A DNA stretch of 64,000 nucleotides from a virus. The stretch is taken from the IMG/VR virus record IMGVR_UViG_3300042294_002093, positions 1 to 64,000 of that record; one strand, 5' to 3'. The notes below the pieces were generated by a model. That model did not search any database. It was not told where the DNA came from and worked only from the letters and a program-made list of their open reading frames with translations. The position numbers were made by a program, and so were the translations under genes. Every line of letters starts with the position of its first letter. The stretch's first letter is position 1. Below are positions 27,480 to 35,350 of the stretch, piece after piece.

Positions 27480-27508
27480 ATTATACCAGATTAGCGTGTA
27501 ATTGTAAA
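27480..27508 (-). promoter_or_regulatory. Endolysin promoter with conserved spacer
   Basis: Minus strand TTTACA (27508-27503), 17-bp spacer, TATAAT (27485-27480). The spacer ATTACACGCTAATCTG is identical and in the same phase at 44581-44566. It overlaps the 3' end of the carbamoyltransferase gene. Confidence 0.7.
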
Positions 27509-28915
27509 GTTATATGTTTTTTCCCATGCCTGAATGTCTAGTTCATCATTGAGAAGTGGTTGGCCTTTAATATTAAGGCTAGTATTAAGAAGAACTGGCA
27601 CCCCAGTCTGTAAATAAAATTTATTTAAAGTCCTCCATAGTCCACGATGTTGATATTTATTTACAGTCTGAACTCTTGATGTTCCATCTTTATGCACTAC
27701 TGATGGTATTTTATCAGGCTGTAAACATTTAACTGTATATTGCATATATGGGGAATCAAAGTCCATATCAAACCATTTGTCTGCACACTCCTCCATAACA
27801 ACTGGAGCAAATGGCCTAAATAATTCTCTTTGTTTAATTAAATTAACTTTGTCCTTGATTAAAGGATCTCTTGGATCTGCCAAGATACTTCTATTACCCA
27901 ATGCTCTTGGACCATACTCTGCTCTCCCTGTTGCTACTGCTACGATTCCGTCTTTTAATATACCGTCAACAATTTGCTGAACAGGGTACTCTCCTCCAAG
28001 ATCATGGCCAAGGTATGGATCTTTCCATTCTAAATGTTTGCCATATAGTGCTGCTGCTGCACCCAAAGAACTTCCAGCATCTCCAGGGTTTGGCATAATC
28101 CAAACATCATCAAATATATTCCATAACAAGGTATTTGCAGAAGAGTTTAAAGCACATCCACCCATAAAAACTAGTTCATGTTTACCAGTTATTTTTTTTG
28201 CATGAACCATAAAATCAAACAGCCTTAATTCATAAACTTTTTGAACTGCTGCTGCTATGTCAAACTTATCTTGCTCGGTTATTTCTTGTCCCCAGTCAGT
28301 GATTCCTTTATGAAAATTATATTTTTGATAACCTATTGAGGGAAAATACTGAAAAACTTTTTGATAATATTTAGTCCAGTCTCCATATGCTGCCATACCC
28401 ATCATTATATATTCTTCCTGATTTGGCATTAAGCCAACCAATTTAGTGAATGCGGAATAAAATAGTCCGAAACTAAAAGGGTAGTTTATTTTTTCTTTGA
28501 GAGTTATTGAAGATCCTTCTCCAACCCAGATAGTGGAAGTGTTATATTCACCCATTGAATCTAATACTACAATAACGGCATCATCAAACTTGCTTGTATA
28601 GTACCCCGCTGCTGCGTGAGAGTAGTGATGTTTAAAAGATATTCTTGGAATATTTTCTATATTAAAACGTGGTCTCCATTCTCCTAAACCACCCTTAATA
28701 AACAATCTAGAGGCCTTTAGGAGAGGCTTTTCGTAATAGGCAATGTAATCTGGTGTGCCATACTGCAAAGCATCTTTTATTAAACTATCATTGATATACC
28801 AGTCATTTTTTTGTTTGCTATACCTTTCAGCATGCCCCGCAAAAATAATTTCGCCATCTTTAATCAATGACACAGAGGCATCATGAGACGTTTCGTTTAC
28901 TCCAAGAATTATCAT
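27491..28915 (-). CDS. Carbamoyltransferase, NodU/CmcH/TobZ family
   Basis: A 474-aa two-domain enzyme that makes carbamoyl-AMP and transfers the carbamoyl group to a hydroxyl of a sugar or natural product. N-terminal Kae1-like domain: ILGVNETSHDASV at the start, FKHHYSHAAAGYY (metal His), VVLDSMGEYN. C-terminal domain: EYGPRALGNRSILADPR and LFRPFAPVV, both highly conserved. Start at ATG 28915 after AAGGA. It lies between the endolysin and oxygenases, consistent with a glycan or small-molecule tailoring cluster. Confidence 0.88.
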   Translation of the reverse strand: MIILGVNETSHDASVSLIKDGEIIFAGHAERYSKQKNDWYINDSLIKDALQYGTPDYIAYYEKPLLKASRLFIKGGLGEWRPRFNIENIPRISFKHHYSHAAAGYYTSKFDDAVIVVLDSMGEYNTSTIWVGEGSSITLKEKINYPFSFGLFYSAFTKLVGLMPNQEEYIMMGMAAYGDWTKYYQKVFQYFPSIGYQKYNFHKGITDWGQEITEQDKFDIAAAVQKVYELRLFDFMVHAKKITGKHELVFMGGCALNSSANTLLWNIFDDVWIMPNPGDAGSSLGAAAALYGKHLEWKDPYLGHDLGGEYPVQQIVDGILKDGIVAVATGRAEYGPRALGNRSILADPRDPLIKDKVNLIKQRELFRPFAPVVMEECADKWFDMDFDSPYMQYTVKCLQPDKIPSVVHKDGTSRVQTVNKYQHRGLWRTLNKFYLQTGVPVLLNTSLNIKGQPLLNDELDIQAWEKTYNFTITR

Positions 28916-29005
28916 TTTGTCCTTAATAAATATATCTTTGGCCTTTGTCATGCTTCTTTATTTTTTTTAAAAGAAAATACATTTTAATTTTTTTAATAAT
29001 TTTTT

Positions 29006-29665
29006 TCATGCTTCTCCTGTTGAGTGTATCATATTTTTCATATTGTGGAACCAATGTGGCAAAGAATATCTAAATCCAGAAGTAATTGGATGAACTTCAT
29101 GTATGTATAAAAAATTTGAAGGGAAAAATATAATGCTTCCTGCTGGTGGTTTAATCTTTATATTAGAGTTAACAAACTCAATTTCTCCGCCTTCATAGTC
29201 ATCATTTAAATACATGACTGTTGATAATACCCTGCTGCTTACGCCATGATCTTGATGTGCTGGAAGAAATCCATTAACTCCGTACTTTAATAAATGAATG
29301 TTGTATTCTCTGTTTTTGATATTTTGTCCAGCAAATGGATACAAAACATTGGTATAGTGATCGGCGCTTCTATCTAATGCTCTATACAATTCTGTTGATA
29401 TTAACTTTTGGTCGTTGTAATAAAAATCATTTTCTTGAATATCTTCTGGTTTTGGGAAAAACTTTTGCTCACAAAACAACTTATCTCCATGTGACCAATT
29501 TTTCCAATGCTCTGCCTGAGTAAAAGATCCATTGTGAGCGTTAATTTTTAGTCTATCATCTATACCATTAACCATCTCTATAATTTTTTGTGGATTATTA
29601 ATTACATTTTTATAAAGAACCAAACCAAGATCAAAAACTTCATAATCAAATGTTTCTGTATTCAC
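29006..29665 (-). CDS. 2OG-Fe(II) oxygenase (Oxy7, GTG start)
   Basis: A 219-aa P4H-like dioxygenase: H137-x-D139 (AHQDHG), MYLNDDYEGGEIEF, H189 (YIHEV), R199 (FRYSLP). GTG 29665 overlaps the 3' end of Oxy8 by 20 bases; GGAGG lies ten bases before. Ligands complete. Confidence 0.8.
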   Translation of the reverse strand: MNTETFDYEVFDLGLVLYKNVINNPQKIIEMVNGIDDRLKINAHNGSFTQAEHWKNWSHGDKLFCEQKFFPKPEDIQENDFYYNDQKLISTELYRALDRSADHYTNVLYPFAGQNIKNREYNIHLLKYGVNGFLPAHQDHGVSSRVLSTVMYLNDDYEGGEIEFVNSNIKIKPPAGSIIFFPSNFLYIHEVHPITSGFRYSLPHWFHNMKNMIHSTGEA

Positions 29666-30239
29666 TTTGAATCGCCCTCCACTTCATGTCGTCGTCTTCT
29701 GGTGCAAACTCTGGATCACAATGTTCTGGTAGGCTAGTATGCATATACAGTGCTGTATGCCTTTTCCCAGATTTAATTTCAGTTATTCCATGAATGTATT
29801 CTGATCCTGCACTTGGAAAAAATACAGCAGAATATTTTTTGGGTTTGTATACAAAATTTTGATTTGGAAAATATATATCTCCACCTTCAAACTCATCATT
29901 AAGGTATATTATGGTGCTCCACTCAATAAATGGCTCAGGACCTTGAGCATCTATATGAAGGTCTCCTTTTGTTCCTGGAAGCCAACAAGAACCAAATGCT
30001 TTGAATGTGTATATTGGATTAACAAACCCATTAAACTCTTTGTGTTTTTCATTAGAAAGAAAACTATATTTTTTTAATACATCCATAACATTTTTATTAT
30101 ATGGGAAAGCGGTACCACCAAATCTTTCTTTGTAATATTCTGGATAGGGGTTTGTTTCGCTTGGACTTAACTGTTCATCAATCAAAATCCTTGCATCTTC
30201 TTCGCTTATAAAGTTATCAACTATACTAATTCTATGCAT
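29646..30239 (-). CDS. 2OG-Fe(II) oxygenase (Oxy8)
   Basis: A 197-aa dioxygenase: H95-x-D97 (LHIDA), IYLNDEFEGGDIYF, H150 (YIHGI), R160 (KRHTAL). AAAGGGAAA precedes ATG 30239 and TATAAT lies upstream. Tandem with Oxy7. Confidence 0.8.
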   Translation of the reverse strand: MHRISIVDNFISEEDARILIDEQLSPSETNPYPEYYKERFGGTAFPYNKNVMDVLKKYSFLSNEKHKEFNGFVNPIYTFKAFGSCWLPGTKGDLHIDAQGPEPFIEWSTIIYLNDEFEGGDIYFPNQNFVYKPKKYSAVFFPSAGSEYIHGITEIKSGKRHTALYMHTSLPEHCDPEFAPEDDDMKWRAIQSEYRNI

Positions 30240-30281
30240 ACGATTTCCCTTTACTAAACATATTTTAATGCCTTTATTCTA

Positions 30282-31106
30282 TTATACTATAGATATAAAA
30301 CTATATGGTTTTAAGAATCTGCCTTCATCTAAATGCGATAGATTAGTTTCCGCAGTATTGTATTCAACATCATCAACCTGGTATGGCATTTTTGATATAG
30401 TTTTTAGATCAACTCCATGAACATTTTTAAACATCTCTGTATCATATGAACGCAAAAATTTTATCAGTTTATTATATCCATTATATATAGAGTATGGTCT
30501 ATAAACCTTATAGTCAAAAGATCCTGTTGAACAAAATTTGCTTGGCAAAGAATATATTTGATAACTGTTATTTATTAATGTTAAAGATAACAGTAAATCT
30601 TGACCAACACCCTTTAGACTAATAAGTTTATTTAAAAAAATAAAACAGTTTCCACCCATAAAAATAAATGACATATCAGCATAGTTTGTCAAAAGAAGTT
30701 CAGTAGACGTCTCTACTTCTTTTTTTATAAAATAGCCGTCTATATTTATTTTTACCTTACCAGTACCAGAAATAATCATCTTACCTTTAAGGCTATTTAT
30801 TAAAAAAACATCCCAGTCTGGCTCTATATATTTTATAGAAGACACTTCCATATAAAAATCAGATTTGTCTAATGAAAGAACTTTTTTTCTATAAACAGAA
30901 ATGCCAGAATAGTCATTCCAATTTACAAAATTATAAACAACTCCTTCTATGTTTTTAAAAATATACTCACGATTTATATTGCTTTGATCGTAAACATAAT
31001 AAACTACTTTGTTTGTTCTACTTTCATTATTTTTTAAAAGTAATATTTGGTCATATAAATCTTTTTCTTTGTAAGAATAAATAAAAACCTTTATATACTT
31101 TTTCAT
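30282..31106 (-). CDS. Glycosyltransferase-like protein, 274 aa
   Basis: The N-terminus IKVFIYSYKEKDLYDQILLL, then KVVYYVYDQSN and the YSGISVYRKKVL segment, resembles GlcNAc-type family-2-like glycosyltransferases (DQ at the end of strand 2, R-x-x-x at the sugar site). A clear DxD is not obvious (PDWDVF is the nearest). Could modify a host or virion glycan. Sits between oxygenases. Confidence 0.45.
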   Translation of the reverse strand: MKKYIKVFIYSYKEKDLYDQILLLKNNESRTNKVVYYVYDQSNINREYIFKNIEGVVYNFVNWNDYSGISVYRKKVLSLDKSDFYMEVSSIKYIEPDWDVFLINSLKGKMIISGTGKVKINIDGYFIKKEVETSTELLLTNYADMSFIFMGGNCFIFLNKLISLKGVGQDLLLSLTLINNSYQIYSLPSKFCSTGSFDYKVYRPYSIYNGYNKLIKFLRSYDTEMFKNVHGVDLKTISKMPYQVDDVEYNTAETNLSHLDEGRFLKPYSFISIV

Positions 31107-31762
31107 ATTAATGGAATATAGTGTTGTTCTGGAGTAAGGTGATTAAGCATTTTAAGAGGAATTACGTCATAGGCTAAAGTTACACGAGCCCCGTCCCAAT
31201 CCCAATCACCCATTGCATGTGGGTGACCCATCTCAGAGACAATTAGTCGATTATCTAAATTTTTATTCTCAAAAATCTTTTCTTCCTTATTGTCAATTTT
31301 ATACCAAGTAGATGAAGGCTCTGCTTTTATACAGTAATAGCCATGAAAAAATGGTGCCCATGGTCCACCGTGATCATGCCAGTTCAACTTTCCAACTTTT
31401 CTATCATTAATATTAAACCAACCTTGGACCATATATTGCTGCTCTTCAAAATTAATTCCGTAGTATTCACATGCTTCTTTTACTGTATCTCTAAGAGCAA
31501 CAAAGATCTTGTAGATTTCAGGACTGTAGAATTGAAAAACGTTATACTCTTTCCATTTTATAGTTGATAAACTTCCAGACTCAAGCCAGTATTCCTGTCC
31601 TTCTGAGTGTAATGGCTTAACTCCCTTAAGAGTGGCTTGTTCAATCTCTGTATACTTTGACTTTAAAAATTTTTCTAACTGATCTAGATCATTATCTAAA
31701 AATCTTTCAAAAAACTTATGAGGCTTATCATATGTCTTTGGCTTGTTGTATATGTTGTTCAT
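31103..31762 (-). CDS. 2OG-Fe(II) oxygenase-like, HxH type (Oxy9)
   Basis: A 219-aa near-twin of Oxy3 (17375): MVQGWFNINDR, LNWHDHGGPWAP, FFHGYYC, SEMGHPHAMGDWDWDG and QHYIPL all shared. Two such copies 13 kb apart in one genome suggest duplication with different substrates or control. Confidence 0.7.
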   Translation of the reverse strand: MNNIYNKPKTYDKPHKFFERFLDNDLDQLEKFLKSKYTEIEQATLKGVKPLHSEGQEYWLESGSLSTIKWKEYNVFQFYSPEIYKIFVALRDTVKEACEYYGINFEEQQYMVQGWFNINDRKVGKLNWHDHGGPWAPFFHGYYCIKAEPSSTWYKIDNKEEKIFENKNLDNRLIVSEMGHPHAMGDWDWDGARVTLAYDVIPLKMLNHLTPEQHYIPLI

Positions 31763-31772
31763 TCTTTCTCCT

Positions 31773-32510
31773 TTAGTAGTTTTTCTTTTGCCAAGTTGTT
31801 TTTTTGTAATGCGCTGTAACGTGAGACCTTCTTTTTTCTTCTCTGATCCTGTGCTCAGAAACAGACTCTAAACTTGTATCAATTTCAAGTTCCCAGTCAT
31901 CCCTTTTAATCGGAATCATTTGAAAAAGTGGAGTTCCAGCCTCTATTATACCAATAAAATCCCTTTTTAGAAAAAATGGTACAAATACAGGAAGGCCCCA
32001 TATGTCTGAATCAACTATTGCTGAAGGTACATAGAATGGAAGGTCAAACCTATTCATTGGGTGAGTTATTAAAAGTGAGTATCCTGGAGGTGTTTTATAA
32101 TACCAAGACATCTTCCATCCAAACTGAACAGGGTAACACTCTTTTGGTATTGGCATATCTACCTTTGGCCTACTATCTAAAATAATAAATTTAGATTGCC
32201 AAGATATTTTAGGTTTTCCTAAAGTATTAACCTCTACGGTTAAGTCTTCTGATAGTGGTTGCAAGTATCCAGAAACCATTGCATCCAAAAATGGCGGACA
32301 AAGTTTTGTTGATACATCTGATCCATCGCTACCTCTGTCATTTACTGGATGTAAGTATGCAATATTTTTGCTAGATGACTGATTATATCCACCTAAGTCT
32401 TTATACCAATCTGGTATAGCATCTTTTGCGGATATTGGACTTTTGTTATAATCTATAAATTCTTTGTTTTCAGAAATAGAAATAAAAGACATCTTATTCT
32501 TTATACTCAT
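31773..32510 (-). CDS. DUF6065-like phage protein, 245 aa
   Basis: Recognisable landmarks AIPDWYKD, LCPPFLDAMVSGYLQPL, YYKTPPGYSLL, PMNRFDLPF, AIVDSD and EAGTPLFQMIPIKRDDW. This conserved protein is frequent in marine and freshwater phages beside oxygenases; its role is unknown, although a cupin-like fold is likely. Overlaps 32494-33162 by 17 bases. Confidence 0.65.
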   Translation of the reverse strand: MSIKNKMSFISISENKEFIDYNKSPISAKDAIPDWYKDLGGYNQSSSKNIAYLHPVNDRGSDGSDVSTKLCPPFLDAMVSGYLQPLSEDLTVEVNTLGKPKISWQSKFIILDSRPKVDMPIPKECYPVQFGWKMSWYYKTPPGYSLLITHPMNRFDLPFYVPSAIVDSDIWGLPVFVPFFLKRDFIGIIEAGTPLFQMIPIKRDDWELEIDTSLESVSEHRIREEKRRSHVTAHYKKTTWQKKNY

Positions 32511-33162
32511 TTATCAAACTTTCTACTATTTCTTTATCTTTTATTATAATATCAAACTGTGGTGAACCTATTTCTAGTATACCATAATCTATATTTTCAT
32601 AAGAACTCATATACTCTTTACTATTTATAATAGAGAAGTCAACCCAGGATGGTTCTAAAAATTGATCACTAGTACTAACTTTTTTAAAATTTATTGTTTT
32701 ATTAAAAATAAAAAATGGGGATCCGTCTATTCCAGAAATATCAAACTCTATATCTTTATCAAAAACCCAAGGAGTATAAAATCTATAAATTGCATTAAAG
32801 CATTTGCTTGGAACATCGTATATATTTGGTGATGGATAAAACTGCCTTTGCCACGTTTTATCTAGTGCATATAAACCATTAACTTGTGGTTCAACCCATA
32901 TTTCAGCGTGTGTTTTTTGTCTTATAATTGCAAAATCTTCTTGCAATATAAGTTCTGGCTTATTTGAAAAATGAAATGCATATCCATTTATTGGCTTAAT
33001 TAATTTATTATCGTAGTTCCTGTTGCGATATATATATGATTCCGACCACTCAGGAAAAATTGTACGGTTATCTGTACATATATCTTTAAATGTTTTTGTT
33101 GATGAGTTAATCCATGATAGTGAACCAACTATATTATTTTTACAAAAACTATTAATATCCAT
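32494..33162 (-). CDS. Diverged DUF6065-like protein, 222 aa
   Basis: Same plan as the neighbour: FPEWSE for IPDWYK, IKPINGYAFHF, YRFYTPWVFD and ILEIGSPQFDIIIKDKE in the place of IEAGTPLFQMIPIKRD. Probably a duplicated, fast-evolving copy. First gene after tRNA-Asn. Confidence 0.5.
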   Translation of the reverse strand: MDINSFCKNNIVGSLSWINSSTKTFKDICTDNRTIFPEWSESYIYRNRNYDNKLIKPINGYAFHFSNKPELILQEDFAIIRQKTHAEIWVEPQVNGLYALDKTWQRQFYPSPNIYDVPSKCFNAIYRFYTPWVFDKDIEFDISGIDGSPFFIFNKTINFKKVSTSDQFLEPSWVDFSIINSKEYMSSYENIDYGILEIGSPQFDIIIKDKEIVESLINEYKE

Positions 33163-33174
33163 TCATTTCCTTTG

Positions 33175-33247
33175 CTGGGGTGGCAGGCATCGATCCTGCG
33201 ACATCCGAATTAACAGTTCGGCACTCTACCATCTGAGTTACACCCCA
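33175..33247 (-). tRNA. tRNA-Asn (GTT)
   Basis: Minus strand: acceptor TGGGGTG/CACCCCA, D stem ACTC/GAGT, anticodon stem CCGAA/TTCGG with loop CTGTTAA, T arm GCAGG-ATCGATG-CCTGC, G73. T1-A72 and G73 fit Asn. No CCA encoded. A-T at the first T-loop position (A54) is slightly unusual. Confidence 0.9.
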
Positions 33248-33255
33248 CCATTCTC

Positions 33256-34038
33256 TTAATTAGAGAGAATTGTTACCATTTTTGAAGATGGTGCTATTGA
33301 TTTTGAATTTGCTGCAACGGCTGCTGAGGCTGCTGAAGTATGAAATTCAATAGATATGCCTGGAATTAACCCCTTAAGTAGTGCATCTTTATCAGGAGTT
33401 ACTAAAGTTGCTAAAATGTCAACTTCTCCAGTCTTGTATGTGCTCTTATACATATATGATCCAACAGAAACAACCTCTGATACGCATGCTGGGAAATCAA
33501 TTGGTTTTGCTGGATTATTTCCTGCTGAAGCATATACCTGAATACCCTTTAGATTAAGAGAGATAACAGAAGACTTTACCTTATCAAAACCTGTTTGCGG
33601 TGTGTATGGTGCTGATGCTGGAGGAAAACACTGTCCAGCCAACCTTGGTGTAGTATTGTTTATGTATCTTGAGAATGATACTGCAGATACAGCATTAGAA
33701 TTGCTATTTACAAAATCTAAAGCATTAATAAATCCATGAAGGTTAACATCAGTAGCAATACCCCTTTTGCTTACTGGCGCTGCCTGAATTAAAACCAATG
33801 TTGCAGATGGATTTTGCTGACGAGCAATAAGTGCCATCTGTGTTCCATGATCTTTATTTGATACTGTTTTGTTTACACAACGATCTGACGCAACACAAAC
33901 AAACTCAACACTTCCAGTAATCTGTGATAGATTAAATGCATCGTCAATAATAACAATTCGCTCACCTACTGCTGCTTGTGATTGAATTGGTACTACAACT
34001 GAAAACAATACTGCTAATAGTACTACGATCTTTTTCAT
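33256..34038 (-). CDS. Secreted subtilisin-like protease (S8)
   Basis: A 260-aa protein with a signal peptide (KKIVVLLAVLFSVVVPIQSQA). Triad: D32/D33 (VIIDDAF), H64 (DHGTQMA), S235 (FHTSAASAAVA); oxyanion N174 (YASAGNN). The Ser motif is HTSAA where most subtilases have GTSMA, so activity may differ. At about 240 residues mature it is short. Start at ATG 34038 after AAAAGGA. A secreted protease in a phage could act on the host surface or on virion proteins. Confidence 0.75.
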   Translation of the reverse strand: MKKIVVLLAVLFSVVVPIQSQAAVGERIVIIDDAFNLSQITGSVEFVCVASDRCVNKTVSNKDHGTQMALIARQQNPSATLVLIQAAPVSKRGIATDVNLHGFINALDFVNSNSNAVSAVSFSRYINNTTPRLAGQCFPPASAPYTPQTGFDKVKSSVISLNLKGIQVYASAGNNPAKPIDFPACVSEVVSVGSYMYKSTYKTGEVDILATLVTPDKDALLKGLIPGISIEFHTSAASAAVAANSKSIAPSSKMVTILSN

Positions 34039-34054
34039 TTTATTCCTTTTCATT

Positions 34055-34258
34055 TTACGATATCATCAATCTGATGACATGACAACATGGGTCGCCACCT
34101 TGGCCCCACTCTTCACCTTCTTCTTCACTCATGTACTCATATCCGCCATCATGAGTATTGCAGTATGGTGGTGTTACCCAACCTCTTTCAATACCGTTTT
34201 CAAGCCAGATACCAAACTCCTGCTCTTCTGGAGATATGTCTTCGTGCAAATGGTTCAT
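34055..34258 (-). CDS. Conserved actinophage protein, 67 aa
   Basis: FGIWLENGIERGWVTPPYCNTHDGG, an acidic SEEEGEEWGQGGDPCCHVIRL end. This pattern is widespread in mycobacteriophage and other actinophage hypotheticals. CNTHD and DPCCH could bind a metal. Function unknown. Confidence 0.75.
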   Translation of the reverse strand: MNHLHEDISPEEQEFGIWLENGIERGWVTPPYCNTHDGGYEYMSEEEGEEWGQGGDPCCHVIRLMIS

Positions 34259-34273
34259 GTATTAATTATAGCC

Positions 34274-34804
34274 TTAAACACTGACTACGTCAACTGGGCC
34301 CATGCAAGATGGGCTAAACTTTATTGCTGAATTTACTGCTCCAACAACTCTTTTACGAGGATCTTTAGATTTTTCTGTAGCATTTAAGTATCCATATGCA
34401 TATTCAGCGCCAGAGCCCATTGCCAAATAACCTAAATTATATTTAGATAAAGACATATCTACAGAACTGTGTTCATATATCTGTCCTTTAATACAAATAA
34501 TAAGACCAAGGTCGCCTTCTTTAGTTGTGTCTACCCACCAGTCATTATAAAAATTTCTTAGTTGTTTAATAAATTTAGTTTGCATAAACTTATCTGTATC
34601 TTTTATGTCTGGCACATATGGATTAAAGTTATAACGAATGCGCTCACCGTCCAATGCCCCAGCATATCCAATTAAATATGGTCCAAGTTTCCAAACCTTT
34701 GGTGCTGTTAAAGAAAGAATTGTGTTGTCATCGGAAGCACCACGATCACCAGCCATATATATTTTATTAGTTAATTCATCACGAACAACAGCAAGCACAG
34801 TCAT
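34274..34804 (-). CDS. Proteasome/HslV-like Ntn-hydrolase
   Basis: A 176-aa beta-subunit-like peptidase. Start at ATG 34804 gives MTVLAVV, so Met removal would expose Thr as the N-terminal nucleophile. MAGDRGAS supplies the active-site Asp and PKVWKLG the Lys (K36/K39), followed by IGYAGALDG. A promoter and GGAGAGGG fix the start. No ATPase partner gene is near. Actinobacteria have their own proteasome, so this could form a separate ring or mix with host subunits. Confidence 0.8.
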   Translation of the reverse strand: MTVLAVVRDELTNKIYMAGDRGASDDNTILSLTAPKVWKLGPYLIGYAGALDGERIRYNFNPYVPDIKDTDKFMQTKFIKQLRNFYNDWWVDTTKEGDLGLIICIKGQIYEHSSVDMSLSKYNLGYLAMGSGAEYAYGYLNATEKSKDPRKRVVGAVNSAIKFSPSCMGPVDVVSV

Positions 34805-34835
34805 AGGCAAAGCCCTCTCCAGAGATATATACCTA

Positions 34836-34864
34836 AGTATATCATTCCTAGAAAGGGCTGTCAA
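34836..34864 (-). promoter_or_regulatory. Peptidase promoter with TATAC-N4-GTATA repeat
   Basis: Minus strand TTGACA (34864-34859), 17-bp spacer, TATACT (34841-34836). The -10 forms TATAC-TTAG-GTATA, like the promoter at 25611-25639. Confidence 0.75.
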
Positions 34865-34880
34865 CTATGGTCAATAATGA

Positions 34881-35165
34881 CTAATTAGCCTTTTTGTCTA
34901 CTGTTTTAAACGCATCATTGATCTCTGACAATGTGAGTCTTCCATCGTCCAAAAAAGCCCTTGCCAGTCTTTCAATAACGCTTGCTACGCCAAGTAGTCC
35001 CGCTAACATTACTGCTTGAATTGTATCAATTCCAACAACTGCTCCAGCGCCTAGTACTGATAGGCCAGATGCTGCAAAAACTGCGACAATACGCATTAAT
35101 ATATTAGAAAGGGCTTTTTGTGGGCTCTCTTTTTTATGATCTACTAACACTTTTTTAGTTGCCAT
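34881..35165 (-). CDS. Holin-like membrane protein, 94 aa
   Basis: Polar Lys-rich N-terminus, two hydrophobic segments (ALSNILMRIVAVFAASGLSV and TIQAVMLAGLLGVASVI), then a charged tail. Typical of actinophage holins near a lysis or structural cassette. GGAAT ribosome binding site. Confidence 0.65.
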   Translation of the reverse strand: MATKKVLVDHKKESPQKALSNILMRIVAVFAASGLSVLGAGAVVGIDTIQAVMLAGLLGVASVIERLARAFLDDGRLTLSEINDAFKTVDKKAN

Positions 35166-35167
35166 AT

Positions 35168-35350
35168 TTATTCCTCATTTCTATTTCTGATCGGACTTGT
35201 AATTATCCAAAGAGCAGTTGTAGCCATAATTCCATAGCCAACAACAGTCTTTGCACTTCCATCCAAAACGACCCAAGCAATAAACATACCAAGAAGGGTC
35301 CATGCTTGGTCTACCATATCTTTTAGGATATTCTTTATTATTCTTACCAT
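35168..35350 (-). CDS. Small membrane protein, 60 aa
   Basis: Two predicted membrane helices (AWTLLGMFIAWVVLDG and VGYGIMATTALWIITSPI). Directly before the holin-like gene and could be its partner or antiholin. Overlaps the end of the large secreted gene by seven bases. Confidence 0.6.
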   Translation of the reverse strand: MVRIIKNILKDMVDQAWTLLGMFIAWVVLDGSAKTVVGYGIMATTALWIITSPIRNRNEE

